A stretch of DNA of 64,000 nucleotides from Pseudomonas sp. PB101. Lineage in GTDB: Bacteria; Pseudomonadota; Gammaproteobacteria; Pseudomonadales; Pseudomonadaceae. Position 1 is the stretch's first letter, and each line of letters starts with the position of its first letter. The notes below the pieces were generated by a model, which was not told where the DNA came from, searched no databases, and was given only the letters and a program-made list of their open reading frames with translations. Positions 26,879-35,044 of this stretch are shown here, one piece after another. Position numbers and translations under genes: made by a program. Location: positions 186,001 to 250,000 of the forward strand of contig NZ_RWIR01000052.1 of the NCBI RefSeq assembly GCF_009764265.1, in the 5' to 3' direction.

Positions 26879-26896
26879 CTGTCATCTTTCTGTCAT
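26879..26896 (+). promoter_or_regulatory. Perfect Pho box upstream of pstC
   Basis: CTGTCATCTTTCTGTCAT matches the PhoB consensus (two CTGTCAT separated by four bases) exactly. TAGGGT at 26907-26912, 10 bases beyond, could be the -10 element. Confidence 0.9.
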
Positions 26897-26918
26897 ACAG
26901 GATCGCTAGGGTGTGCGA

Positions 26919-29201
26919 ATGAATGATCTGGCCAATTCCACAATGACTACTAATCCCCCCAAGCGAATTGATTTCAATACGCCTGAGCTACAACGCAAGC
27001 GTCGCATCCGCGCGCTCAAGGATCGCTTCACCCGCTGGTACGTCCTCATCGGCGGCCTGGCGGTGCTGGCAGCCATCACACTGATCTTCTTCTTCCTCGC
27101 CTACGTGGTTGCGCCCCTGTTCCAGGGTGCCAGCCTGACTGCGAAAGATGCGATCACCCCAGCCTGGATGCAGGACGCCGGCAAGCCGCTGATGATCTCG
27201 CTCGAAGAGCAGAACCAGGTGGCGATGCGGGTTTCCGACAAGGGCCAGGCATTGTTTTTCGATATCGACAGTGGCGCCGAACTCAAGCGCGTCGATTTGC
27301 CTGTTCCGGCCGGTACCACCGTCACTTCCATCGGTGAAGACCAGCCAGGTCATCCGTTGGTGGCCGTGGGCCTGTCCAACGGCCAGGCACTAGTGTTCCG
27401 TCACACCTATAAGGTCAGCTACCCGGATGGCAAGAAAACCATCTCGCCAGCCATTGAATACCCTTACGGCGAAACCCCGATCGCGCTGAACGAATCCGGC
27501 GGCGCGCTGGAACACGTCAGCCTCAACGCCACCGATTCGACCCTGATGTTGGTCGGCTCCACCGGTTCGCAACTCAATGTTCTGTCGCTGACCAGCGAAG
27601 AGAACATGATGACCGGCGAAGTCACCAACGAGCAGAAGCGCATCGACCTGCCGCAAATGACCGAGCCGGTGAAGAACATCTTCGTCGACCCGCGTCAGCA
27701 GTGGCTGTATGTGGTCAACGGGCGTGCCCAGGCGGACGTGTTCAGCCTGCGCGACAAGAGCCTCAACGGTCGCTACAAACTGCTTGAAGACGGTGAAGCA
27801 CAAGTCACCGCCAGCACCCAGCTGGTGGGCGGCATTTCGTTGATTATCGGGGACTCCAAAGGTGGCCTGGCCCAGTGGTTCATGGCCCGAGACCCCGATG
27901 GCGAACAGCGCCTGAAGCAGATCCGCACCTTCCAGATGGGCACCACGCCGATCGTTGAAATCACCGCCGAAGAACGCCGCAAGGGCTTCGTGGCCCTGGA
28001 CGCTTCCGGCAAGCTTGGCGTGTTCCACAGCACCGCTCACCGCACCCTGCTGGTGGAACCGGTCGCTGAAGGCCAGGGCGTTTTCGGTCTGTCGCCTCGT
28101 GCCAACCGCGTGATCGTCGAAGCTGGCGGCAAGCTGCACCCGCTGCTGCTCGACAACCCGCACCCGGAAGTATCGTGGAGCGCCCTGTGGAGCAAGGTCT
28201 GGTACGAGAACTACGACGAGCCTAAATACGTCTGGCAATCGACCGCCGCCAACACCGACTTCGAACCCAAACTGAGCCTGTCGCCTCTGACCTTCGGTAC
28301 CCTGAAAGCCGCGTTCTACGCCATGCTGCTGGCCGCTCCACTGGCCGTTGCGGCGGCGATCTACACCGCGTACTTCATGGCCCCGGGCATGCGCCGCAAG
28401 GTCAAGCCAGTGATCGAGCTGATGGAAGCGATGCCGACGGTAATCCTCGGTTTCTTCGCCGGTCTGTTCCTCGCACCGTATGTGGAAGGGCATTTGCCGG
28501 GCATCTTCAGCCTGTTGATGCTGCTGCCGATCGGCATTCTGGTGGCGGGTTTCGCCTTCAGTCGCCTGCCTGAATCGATCCGCCTGCGAGTGCCGGATGG
28601 CTGGGAAAGTGCGCTGCTGATTCCGGTGATCCTGTTCGTGGGCTGGCTGTCGCTGTACATGAGTCCGTTCATGGAGAACTGGTTCTTCGGCGGCGACATG
28701 CGCATGTGGATCTCCCACGACCTGGGCATCACCTACGACCAGCGCAACGCACTGGTGGTCGGTCTGGCCATGGGTTTCGCGGTCATCCCGAACATCTACT
28801 CCATCGCCGAAGACGCCGTGTTCAGCGTGCCTCGCGGCCTGACCCTGGGTTCCCTGGCCCTCGGTGCCACGCCGTGGCAGACCATGACCCGCGTGGTGAT
28901 CCTCACCGCGAGCCCGGGCATCTTCTCGGCGCTGATGATCGGCATGGGGCGTGCGGTCGGTGAAACCATGATCGTGTTGATGGCCACCGGCAACACCCCG
29001 GTCATGGAAATGAACCTGTTCGAAGGCCTGCGCACCCTGGCCGCCAACGTCGCGGTGGAAATGCCGGAGTCGGAAGTCGGCGGCAGCCACTACCGCGTGC
29101 TGTTCCTCTCGGCGCTGGTGCTGCTGTTGTTCACCTTCGTCATGAACACCCTCGCGGAACTGATTCGTCAGCGTCTGCGCAAGAAATACTCGTCGCTTTA
29201 A
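26919..29201 (+). CDS. pstC: Phosphate ABC transporter permease PstC, long form
   Basis: This is one of the two membrane subunits of the high-affinity phosphate importer. At ~760 aa it is more than twice the E. coli PstC. One N-terminal TM helix (WYVLIGGLAVLAAITLIFFF, ~residues 35-60) is followed by ~380 extracytoplasmic residues with short beta-type repeats reminiscent of a WD40/propeller fold (SDKGQALFFDID, LSNGQALVFRH, ASGKLGVFHS), then the usual permease core with the EAA loop (GSLALGATPWQTM) near 630. Start choice is open: GTG 26913, ATG 26919 (MNDLANS) or ATG 26943 (MTTNPPKR). I use 26919 because AGGGTG precedes it, though the Pho-promoter -10 would leave almost no leader. It is 15 bases before pstA. 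Confidence 0.93.
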   Translation: MNDLANSTMTTNPPKRIDFNTPELQRKRRIRALKDRFTRWYVLIGGLAVLAAITLIFFFLAYVVAPLFQGASLTAKDAITPAWMQDAGKPLMISLEEQNQVAMRVSDKGQALFFDIDSGAELKRVDLPVPAGTTVTSIGEDQPGHPLVAVGLSNGQALVFRHTYKVSYPDGKKTISPAIEYPYGETPIALNESGGALEHVSLNATDSTLMLVGSTGSQLNVLSLTSEENMMTGEVTNEQKRIDLPQMTEPVKNIFVDPRQQWLYVVNGRAQADVFSLRDKSLNGRYKLLEDGEAQVTASTQLVGGISLIIGDSKGGLAQWFMARDPDGEQRLKQIRTFQMGTTPIVEITAEERRKGFVALDASGKLGVFHSTAHRTLLVEPVAEGQGVFGLSPRANRVIVEAGGKLHPLLLDNPHPEVSWSALWSKVWYENYDEPKYVWQSTAANTDFEPKLSLSPLTFGTLKAAFYAMLLAAPLAVAAAIYTAYFMAPGMRRKVKPVIELMEAMPTVILGFFAGLFLAPYVEGHLPGIFSLLMLLPIGILVAGFAFSRLPESIRLRVPDGWESALLIPVILFVGWLSLYMSPFMENWFFGGDMRMWISHDLGITYDQRNALVVGLAMGFAVIPNIYSIAEDAVFSVPRGLTLGSLALGATPWQTMTRVVILTASPGIFSALMIGMGRAVGETMIVLMATGNTPVMEMNLFEGLRTLAANVAVEMPESEVGGSHYRVLFLSALVLLLFTFVMNTLAELIRQRLRKKYSSL

Positions 29202-29216
29202 GAAAGGTAGAAGTCT

Positions 29217-30887
29217 GTGAAACAGAACTCCCTGAAAGGATGGTTCAAGAGCGGCGCCCCCGGCGTCTGGATCAGCGGTGGCGCGGTGTCCATCGCGGTC
29301 ATCATGACCATTGGCCTGCTGGCAGTGATTGCCGTGCGCGGCCTGGGTCACTTCTGGCCGGCGGATCTGATCCACGCCAGCTACGACGTGCCGGGCCAGG
29401 CCAATCACCTGGTCATCGGCGAAGTGGTACAGAAGGAAGAAGTCCCCCGTGCCCGCTTGAAGAGTGCCGGCTTGCCGGTGCCTGAGCAGGGCCCGGAGTT
29501 CATGACCCGCGAGCTGATCAAGGTCGGCAACCGTGACCTGAACGGCACCGACTTCACCTGGATCGTCGGCGAGTGGCTGACCAACCAGACGACGCCGCCG
29601 GAGCTGATGGCCATCGAGCGTCGCGAGTGGGGCAACTTCTACGGCTACCTGGTCAACGTCAAACAGGACGGCAAGGTCATCGCCGAGGGCGAGGCTGCCT
29701 GGCCTGAGCTGCAAGCGCGGATCAACCGTGTGAACGGGCTCGCCGCCCAGCTCAAGTCGCTGGAAAAGACCGACATCGGTGCGATCAACGCAGGGCTGGA
29801 ACGCATCCGTCTGCACGGTCGCAAACTGGAACTGGAAGGCAAACTCGACGCCACCGCACAAGCGGACATGGAGTCCGAGCGCGCCGAACTCAATGCCCGT
29901 TATCAGGACATCGAAGCGCGTCTGGCCGATCTGCATGCGCAGTTCAATCGCGATGCGCTGACTGCCCGCGATGCCAATGGCAAAGAGATTGAAATCGGTC
30001 TGGGCAAAGTGGTTCACGCCTACCAGCCGAACGCGATGAGCACCTTCACCAAGGTTGGCTTCTACTTCAGCAAGATCTGGGAATTCCTGTCGGACGACCC
30101 GCGTGAAGCGAACACCGAAGGCGGCATCTTCCCGGCGATCTTCGGTACCGTGATGATGACCCTGATCATGGCGATGATCGTCACCCCGTTCGGCGTGCTG
30201 GCAGCGGTCTACCTGCGTGAATACGCCAAGCAGAACACCCTGACGCGGATCATCCGTATCGCGGTGAACAACCTGGCGGGCGTTCCGGCGATTGTCTACG
30301 GCGTGTTCGGTTTGGGCTTCTTCGTCTACGTACTGGGTGGTTCGGTCGACCGCCTGTTCTTCCCGGAAGCGCTGCCCGCACCGACCTTCGGTACACCCGG
30401 TCTGCTCTGGGCCTCGCTGACCCTGGCGCTGCTGGCGGTGCCGGTGGTGATCGTGGCCACCGAAGAAGGCCTGGCGCGGATTCCTCGCACCGTGCGTGAA
30501 GGTTCATTGGCCCTCGGCGCGACCAAGGCTGAAACCTTGTGGAAGATCGTCATCCCGATGGCCAGCCCGGCGATGATGACCGGCATGATCCTCGCCGTGG
30601 CCCGCGCCGCGGGTGAAGTGGCGCCGCTGATGCTGGTGGGTGTGGTGAAACTGGCGCCGTCGCTGCCGGTGGACGGCAACTACCCGTACCTGCACCTGGA
30701 CCAGAAAATCATGCACCTGGGCTTCCACATCTATGACGTCGGCTTCCAGAGCCCGAACGTCGAAGCCGCACGACCGCTGGTGTACGCCACGGCATTGCTG
30801 CTGGTGCTGGTGATCGCGACGTTGAACCTGTCGGCGGTGTACATCCGTAACCACCTGCGCGAGAAATACAAAGCGCTGGATAGCTGA
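29217..30887 (+). CDS. pstA: Phosphate ABC transporter permease PstA, long form
   Basis: This 556-aa second permease of the phosphate importer is nearly twice the E. coli length. One TM helix (~residues 18-42) precedes ~240 extracytoplasmic residues that include a long charged helical stretch (~160-245, ELQARINRVNGLAAQLKSLE, then ERAELNARYQDIEARLADLH), probably coiled coil. The permease core follows, with the EAA loop GSLALGATKAETLWKIVIPM. It starts with GTG at 29217 behind AAAGGTAGAA, 15 bases after pstC. A REP pair separates it from pstB. Confidence 0.95.
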   Translation: MKQNSLKGWFKSGAPGVWISGGAVSIAVIMTIGLLAVIAVRGLGHFWPADLIHASYDVPGQANHLVIGEVVQKEEVPRARLKSAGLPVPEQGPEFMTRELIKVGNRDLNGTDFTWIVGEWLTNQTTPPELMAIERREWGNFYGYLVNVKQDGKVIAEGEAAWPELQARINRVNGLAAQLKSLEKTDIGAINAGLERIRLHGRKLELEGKLDATAQADMESERAELNARYQDIEARLADLHAQFNRDALTARDANGKEIEIGLGKVVHAYQPNAMSTFTKVGFYFSKIWEFLSDDPREANTEGGIFPAIFGTVMMTLIMAMIVTPFGVLAAVYLREYAKQNTLTRIIRIAVNNLAGVPAIVYGVFGLGFFVYVLGGSVDRLFFPEALPAPTFGTPGLLWASLTLALLAVPVVIVATEEGLARIPRTVREGSLALGATKAETLWKIVIPMASPAMMTGMILAVARAAGEVAPLMLVGVVKLAPSLPVDGNYPYLHLDQKIMHLGFHIYDVGFQSPNVEAARPLVYATALLLVLVIATLNLSAVYIRNHLREKYKALDS

Positions 30888-30899
30888 TCAACACCGAAC

Positions 30900-30987
30900 T
30901 GTAGGAGCCGGCTTGCTGGCGAAGGCATCACCACGGTGAGCCTGCGGGACCGAGTTGCCTGGATCGCCAGCAAGCCGGCTCCTACAA
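30900..30987. repeat. REP pair (BIME) between pstA and pstB
   Basis: TGTAGGAGCCGGCTTGCTGG and its inverted copy flank ~45 bases in the 172-base gap between pstA and pstB, inside the operon. Confidence 0.9.
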
Positions 30988-31059
30988 GGAAAGAATTGTG
31001 TAACCCGCAGGCTCGGCCTGTGGCAACCGAACCGAATTTGTTAGCACAGGGAGCCTCCC

Positions 31060-31893
31060 ATGCAGCACGAAACACATACCCACGGCATCAACATGTCGGC
31101 CCTGGGTCGCGACAAACAGAGCCTGAACCTCGAGCAGGAAACCGTGGCCATCGAAGTGCCGGGCCTGAGCCTGTTCTATGGCGAAAAACAAGCGCTGTAC
31201 GACGTCAGCATGAACATCCCGAAACAGCGCGTGACGGCCTTCATCGGTCCGTCCGGCTGCGGCAAGTCCACGCTGCTGCGTACCTTCAACCGCATGAACG
31301 ACCTGGTTGACGGTTGCCGCGTTGAAGGCGAGATCAACCTGTACGGCAACAACATCTACCGCAAGGGCGAAGACGTGGCCGAGCTGCGTCGTCGCGTCGG
31401 CATGGTGTTCCAGAAGCCCAACCCGTTCCCGAAAACCATCTACGAAAACGTGGTCTACGGCCTGCGCATCCAGGGCATCAACAAGAAGCGCGTGCTCGAC
31501 GAAGCCGTCGAGTGGGCACTCAAAGGCGCGGCGCTGTGGGACGAGGTCAAGGACCGTCTGCACGAATCGGCGCTGGGCCTGTCCGGTGGTCAGCAGCAGC
31601 GTCTGGTGATCGCCCGCACCATCGCCGTGGAGCCCGAAGTGCTGCTGCTCGACGAACCGTGCTCGGCACTCGACCCGATCTCCACGCTGAAAGTCGAAGA
31701 GCTGATCTACGAACTGAAATCGAAGTTCACCATCGTCATCGTGACCCACAACATGCAACAGGCCGCGCGGGTTTCCGACTACACGGCGTTCATGTACATG
31801 GGCAAGCTGGTGGAATTCGGCGACACCGACACCCTGTTCACCAATCCGGCGAAGAAGCAGACCGAAGACTACATCACTGGTCGCTACGGCTAG
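31060..31893 (+). CDS. pstB: Phosphate ABC transporter ATP-binding protein
   Basis: This 277-aa ATPase energises phosphate import through PstCA. It shows Walker A GPSGCGKST (~residues 64-72), the Q-loop in VFQKPNPFP, the ABC signature LSGGQQQRL, Walker B VLLLDEPCSALD and the switch His in VTHNMQQAA. The N-terminus (~40 aa) is longer than in E. coli, as usual in Pseudomonas. GGGAGCCTCCC precedes the ATG. It is followed by phoU after 71 bases. Confidence 0.97.
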   Translation: MQHETHTHGINMSALGRDKQSLNLEQETVAIEVPGLSLFYGEKQALYDVSMNIPKQRVTAFIGPSGCGKSTLLRTFNRMNDLVDGCRVEGEINLYGNNIYRKGEDVAELRRRVGMVFQKPNPFPKTIYENVVYGLRIQGINKKRVLDEAVEWALKGAALWDEVKDRLHESALGLSGGQQQRLVIARTIAVEPEVLLLDEPCSALDPISTLKVEELIYELKSKFTIVIVTHNMQQAARVSDYTAFMYMGKLVEFGDTDTLFTNPAKKQTEDYITGRYG

Positions 31894-31964
31894 GAAGCTG
31901 TTGTTGCTCACTGAACTGACGCTGCGGTCCACCGCACCTTACCGGACGCTCCAAGGACGCCAAC

Positions 31965-32726
31965 ATGATTAGTAAAGAAGGCCTTACCCACCACATCTCC
32001 GCGCAGTTCAACGCTGAGCTCGAGGAAGTGCGCAGCCACCTCCTGGCCATGGGCGGGCTGGTCGAGAAGCAGGTCAACGACGCGGTCACCGCGCTGATCG
32101 AGGCCGACTCCGGCCTGGCCCAGCAAGTGCGCGAGATCGATGACCAGATCAACCAGATGGAACGCAACATCGATGAAGAATGCCTGCGCATTCTGGCCCG
32201 TCGTCAGCCGGCAGCGTCCGACCTGCGTCTGATCATCAGCATTTCCAAATCGGTGATCGACCTGGAACGCATCGGTGACGAAGCGACCAAGATCGCCCGT
32301 CGCGCCATCCAGCTGTGCGAAGAAGGCGAGGCCCCGCGCGGCTACGTCGAAGTGCGCCACATCGGTGACCAGGTGCGCAACATGGTCCGCGACGCACTGG
32401 ACGCCTTCGCCCGTTTCGACGCCGAACTCGCCCTGTCGGTGGCGCAGTACGACAAGATCATCGACCGCGAATACAAGACCGCCCTGCGTGAGCTGGCGAC
32501 CTACATGATGGAAGATCCGCGTTCTATCTCGCGGGTTCTGAGCATTATCTGGGTGCTGCGTTCGCTGGAGCGTATCGGCGACCACGCGCGCAATATCTCG
32601 GAACTGGTGATTTACCTGGTACGCGGCACCGACGTGCGCCACCTGGGTCTCAAGCGCATGAAGGAAGAAGTCGAAGGAACAACCGGCGAAACCGCTAATG
32701 TTCCGGGCAAAACTGACGATAAGTAA
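31965..32726 (+). CDS. phoU: Phosphate signalling regulator PhoU
   Basis: This 253-aa protein has the two PhoU helical repeats: EVRSHLLAMGGLVEKQVNDAV in the first, with the metal-site signature ERIGDEATKIARRA (~residues 103-116), and DHARNISELVIYLV in the second. PhoU links the Pst importer to PhoR and keeps the Pho regulon off when phosphate is plentiful. It is the last gene of the pst operon and is followed by a strong terminator. Confidence 0.97.
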   Translation: MISKEGLTHHISAQFNAELEEVRSHLLAMGGLVEKQVNDAVTALIEADSGLAQQVREIDDQINQMERNIDEECLRILARRQPAASDLRLIISISKSVIDLERIGDEATKIARRAIQLCEEGEAPRGYVEVRHIGDQVRNMVRDALDAFARFDAELALSVAQYDKIIDREYKTALRELATYMMEDPRSISRVLSIIWVLRSLERIGDHARNISELVIYLVRGTDVRHLGLKRMKEEVEGTTGETANVPGKTDDK

Positions 32727-32741
32727 GGTTGCCCAAGTAAA

Positions 32742-32771
32742 GCGCCCGGCCTGATGGCCGGGCGTTTTTGT
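32742..32771 (+). terminator. Rho-independent terminator of the pst-phoU operon
   Basis: GCGCCCGGCC-TGAT-GGCCGGGCG is followed by TTTTTGTTT, 16 bases after the phoU stop. Confidence 0.92.
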
Positions 32772-32893
32772 TTGCGGCCCATGAATTCGAAAAGCAGCAC
32801 CCGCGAACGAAAAGTCCGGCGTGACTGAAGGTTTTTGGCAATGTGCCATCAGCAAGGCGGTATGCTGGCCGGGATTTCTTAAAGGGGTGGTGG

Positions 32894-33796
32894 ATGAGTA
32901 AGGTCAGTGTGTTGGTCGTGGACGACGCGTCGTTCATTCGTGACCTGGTGAAAAAGTGCCTGCGCAATTATTTCCCGGGCATGCGGATCGAAGATGCGAT
33001 CAACGGCAGAAAAGCCCAGGCCATGCTGGCCAAGGAAGCGTTCGACCTGGTCCTGTGCGATTGGGAAATGCCGGAAATGTCCGGCCTGGAACTGCTGACC
33101 TGGTGTCGTGAGCAAGACAACCTCAAAACCATGCCTTTCGTGATGGTGACCAGTCGTGGCGACAAGGAAAACGTCGTCCAGGCGATCCAGGCCGGGGTAT
33201 CCGGTTACGTCAGCAAGCCGTTCACCAACGAGCAACTGATCACCAAGGTCAAGCAGGCGCTGCACAAGGTCGGCAAACTCGATGCCTTGATCAACGTAGC
33301 CGCGACCAAGACCCCCCCTGCATTCGCCAACGACTCCCTTGCCGCCTTGACGGCCGGCAAGGCCCCCGTCGCTACGCCATCGACCGCACCCGCACCGTCC
33401 AAGGGCTTGCTCAACAGCCCGCCGGTCAAGGCGCCTGCAGCCGCTTCGAATCCCGCCAGTGGCCGTGGCCAGGGTCAACTGCGTTTGCCGAACGGCATTC
33501 AGCAGTGCGTGATCAAGGCCTTGAGCCTCAAGGAAGCCTTGTTGGTGGTCAAGCGTACCGAGACCCTGCCGCAGATCCTCGACAGCGCCGTGCTGGACCT
33601 GGAGCAGGGCGACAATGCCGAAGTCGCCCGTCTCAACGGCTATCTGCACGCCGTCGTGGCGCACGAACCGAAACCTGACAGCGACTGGCTGCAACTGACC
33701 TTCCGCTTCGTCGACCAGGATGCGCAGAAGCTCGATTACATCTCGCGCCTGATTGCGCGGGGTACGGCGCAGAAGCACTTCATTCCTGGCGCTTGA
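32894..33796 (+). CDS. Response regulator with CheY-like receiver and unknown C-terminal domain
   Basis: This 300-aa protein has an N-terminal receiver domain (~1-125) with acidic residues D10-D11, the phospho-acceptor D56 (VLCDWEMPEMSG), the conserved Thr/Ser in MVTSRG and Lys in SKPFTNEQL. An Ala/Pro-rich linker (~150-200) leads to a C-terminal part (~200-290) with no DNA-binding HTH; its beta-rich pattern is vaguely PilZ-like, but the RxxxR motif is not seen. The ATG at 32894 follows AAAGGGGTGG; upstream frame is non-coding. It sits between phoU and the M23 gene, as PA5364 does in P. aeruginosa. No sensor kinase is adjacent. Confidence 0.85.
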   Translation: MSKVSVLVVDDASFIRDLVKKCLRNYFPGMRIEDAINGRKAQAMLAKEAFDLVLCDWEMPEMSGLELLTWCREQDNLKTMPFVMVTSRGDKENVVQAIQAGVSGYVSKPFTNEQLITKVKQALHKVGKLDALINVAATKTPPAFANDSLAALTAGKAPVATPSTAPAPSKGLLNSPPVKAPAAASNPASGRGQGQLRLPNGIQQCVIKALSLKEALLVVKRTETLPQILDSAVLDLEQGDNAEVARLNGYLHAVVAHEPKPDSDWLQLTFRFVDQDAQKLDYISRLIARGTAQKHFIPGA

Positions 33797-33820
33797 TTCA
33801 GCTTCGCCTGCAAGTCCGCT

Positions 33821-33886
33821 TTCGCGAGCAGGCTCGCTCCCACATTTGGAATGCGTTCTCATGTGGGAGCGAGCCTGCTCGCGAAG
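33821..33886. repeat. REP pair, GCGAGC(A/C)..GCTCGC variant
   Basis: Inverted copies built on TTCGCGAGCAGGCTCGCTCC and GGGAGCGAGCCTGCTCGCGAA, with a shorter ~20-base spacer, follow the response regulator gene and may end its transcript. Confidence 0.85.
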
Positions 33887-34004
33887 GGGTCATCACTGTT
33901 ACCGCACATCTGCTGAACACCTTTTCTGAAACATCTGTCGACTACTCGGGTCCATTGCAGCTGCTAGGCTCCATTTCAGGTTTCACTCGACAGAATTCAT
34001 CCCC

Positions 34005-34928
34005 ATGTTCACGCGAATGCTGCTTTTTTGTGGTCTGTGCATGGCCGCCGTTTCGGCGACGGCCATGACGATCTACAAGTCCACCGATGCCAATGGCGTG
34101 GTCTCCTACAGCGACTTCCCCACCAGCAAAAACTCCAGGCTGTTTATTTTTCGCGATGGCATGGTCGAGCACCTTGAACGTCAGGTGCGTCTGATCATCT
34201 TGAAGAAGAACGGCGTGGACAGCGTGTACGTGCGCAATGACCTGTATGCGCCGGTCGAGGTCGAGCTGAGTTTCGCCGGGGTGAAGAACGCCAGCGGTGT
34301 ACCGGCGCGTACGATTCGGCGCGTGATACCCCAACGCACCAGCGTTCGCCTGGCGCAGCTCTCGGCGAAAAACGCCGGAACGCCACTCGCCTACGTTCCG
34401 AAGTTCAATTACTCCCTGGGTGACCCCTCAGGGGTCGCCGTGGGCTATCGGTACCCTTTGCCCTGGCGTGGCGGGCCGTTCCGGATCAGTCAGGGTGCCA
34501 ACGGACCTTACAGCCACTTTGGCCCCAAGAGCCGTTACGCCATCGACATTGCGATGCCTGAGGGCACACCGATCATTGCGGCGAGAGGCGGCGTGGTGGT
34601 GAAAACCGAAAATCGCCAGAGCGGCCGCGGCACCGATGCATCCGGCAATTTCGTGCGGGTGCTGCACGATGACGGGACCATGGGTGTTTACCTGCACCTG
34701 AAGAAAGGCTCGGTCCGAGTGCGGGAAGGCCAGCGGGTAACGGTCGGCAGTGCATTGGCGTTGTCCGGCAATACGGGTAACAGCACCGGGCCGCATTTGC
34801 ACTTCGTGGTGCAGCGCAATACCGGGCTGGGGCTGGTGTCGATTCCGTACCAGTTCAGCCAGCCGGTGGGCGCGTTGCCCAACTTTGCATTGGGCGGTAG
34901 GAGCCGGCTTGCTGGCGATGAACGATAA
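34005..34928 (+). CDS. M23-family peptidoglycan metallopeptidase, C-terminus encoded by a REP
   Basis: This 307-aa exported protein has a signal peptide (MFTRMLLFCGLCMAAVSATA), an N-terminal DUF4124-like segment (IYKSTDANGVVSYSDFP), and a C-terminal LytM/M23 domain with the zinc motifs HFGPKSRYAIDIAM (HxxxxxxxD) and TGPHLHFVV (HxH). It should cut peptidoglycan cross-links in the periplasm or activate amidases. The last ten residues (GRSRLAGDER) are read from a REP core beginning at 34896, so the original stop has apparently been replaced. It corresponds in position to PA5363. Confidence 0.88.
   Translation: MFTRMLLFCGLCMAAVSATAMTIYKSTDANGVVSYSDFPTSKNSRLFIFRDGMVEHLERQVRLIILKKNGVDSVYVRNDLYAPVEVELSFAGVKNASGVPARTIRRVIPQRTSVRLAQLSAKNAGTPLAYVPKFNYSLGDPSGVAVGYRYPLPWRGGPFRISQGANGPYSHFGPKSRYAIDIAMPEGTPIIAARGGVVVKTENRQSGRGTDASGNFVRVLHDDGTMGVYLHLKKGSVRVREGQRVTVGSALALSGNTGNSTGPHLHFVVQRNTGLGLVSIPYQFSQPVGALPNFALGGRSRLAGDER
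34896..34922 (+). repeat. Single REP core inside the 3' end of the M23 peptidase gene
   Basis: GGTAGGAGCCGGCTTGCTGG followed by CGATGA is read in frame and supplies the final residues of the peptidase. No inverted partner is seen nearby. Confidence 0.85.
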
Positions 34929-35044
34929 CGCGGTATCACAGAGTCACCGCAACCCCGTTTATTCACACATGCCAGCTTACGACTGCTGCGCAGCCGAGCG
35001 GGAGCAAGCTCCCTCGCCACAAGAGCTCGCCACCACAACCGCAA

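Noticed and set aside
27390..30017. 875-aa open frame on the minus strand
   Set aside because: It lies antisense to pstC and pstA, is rich in His/Gln/Arg in the manner of shadow frames, and has no ribosome site or domain.
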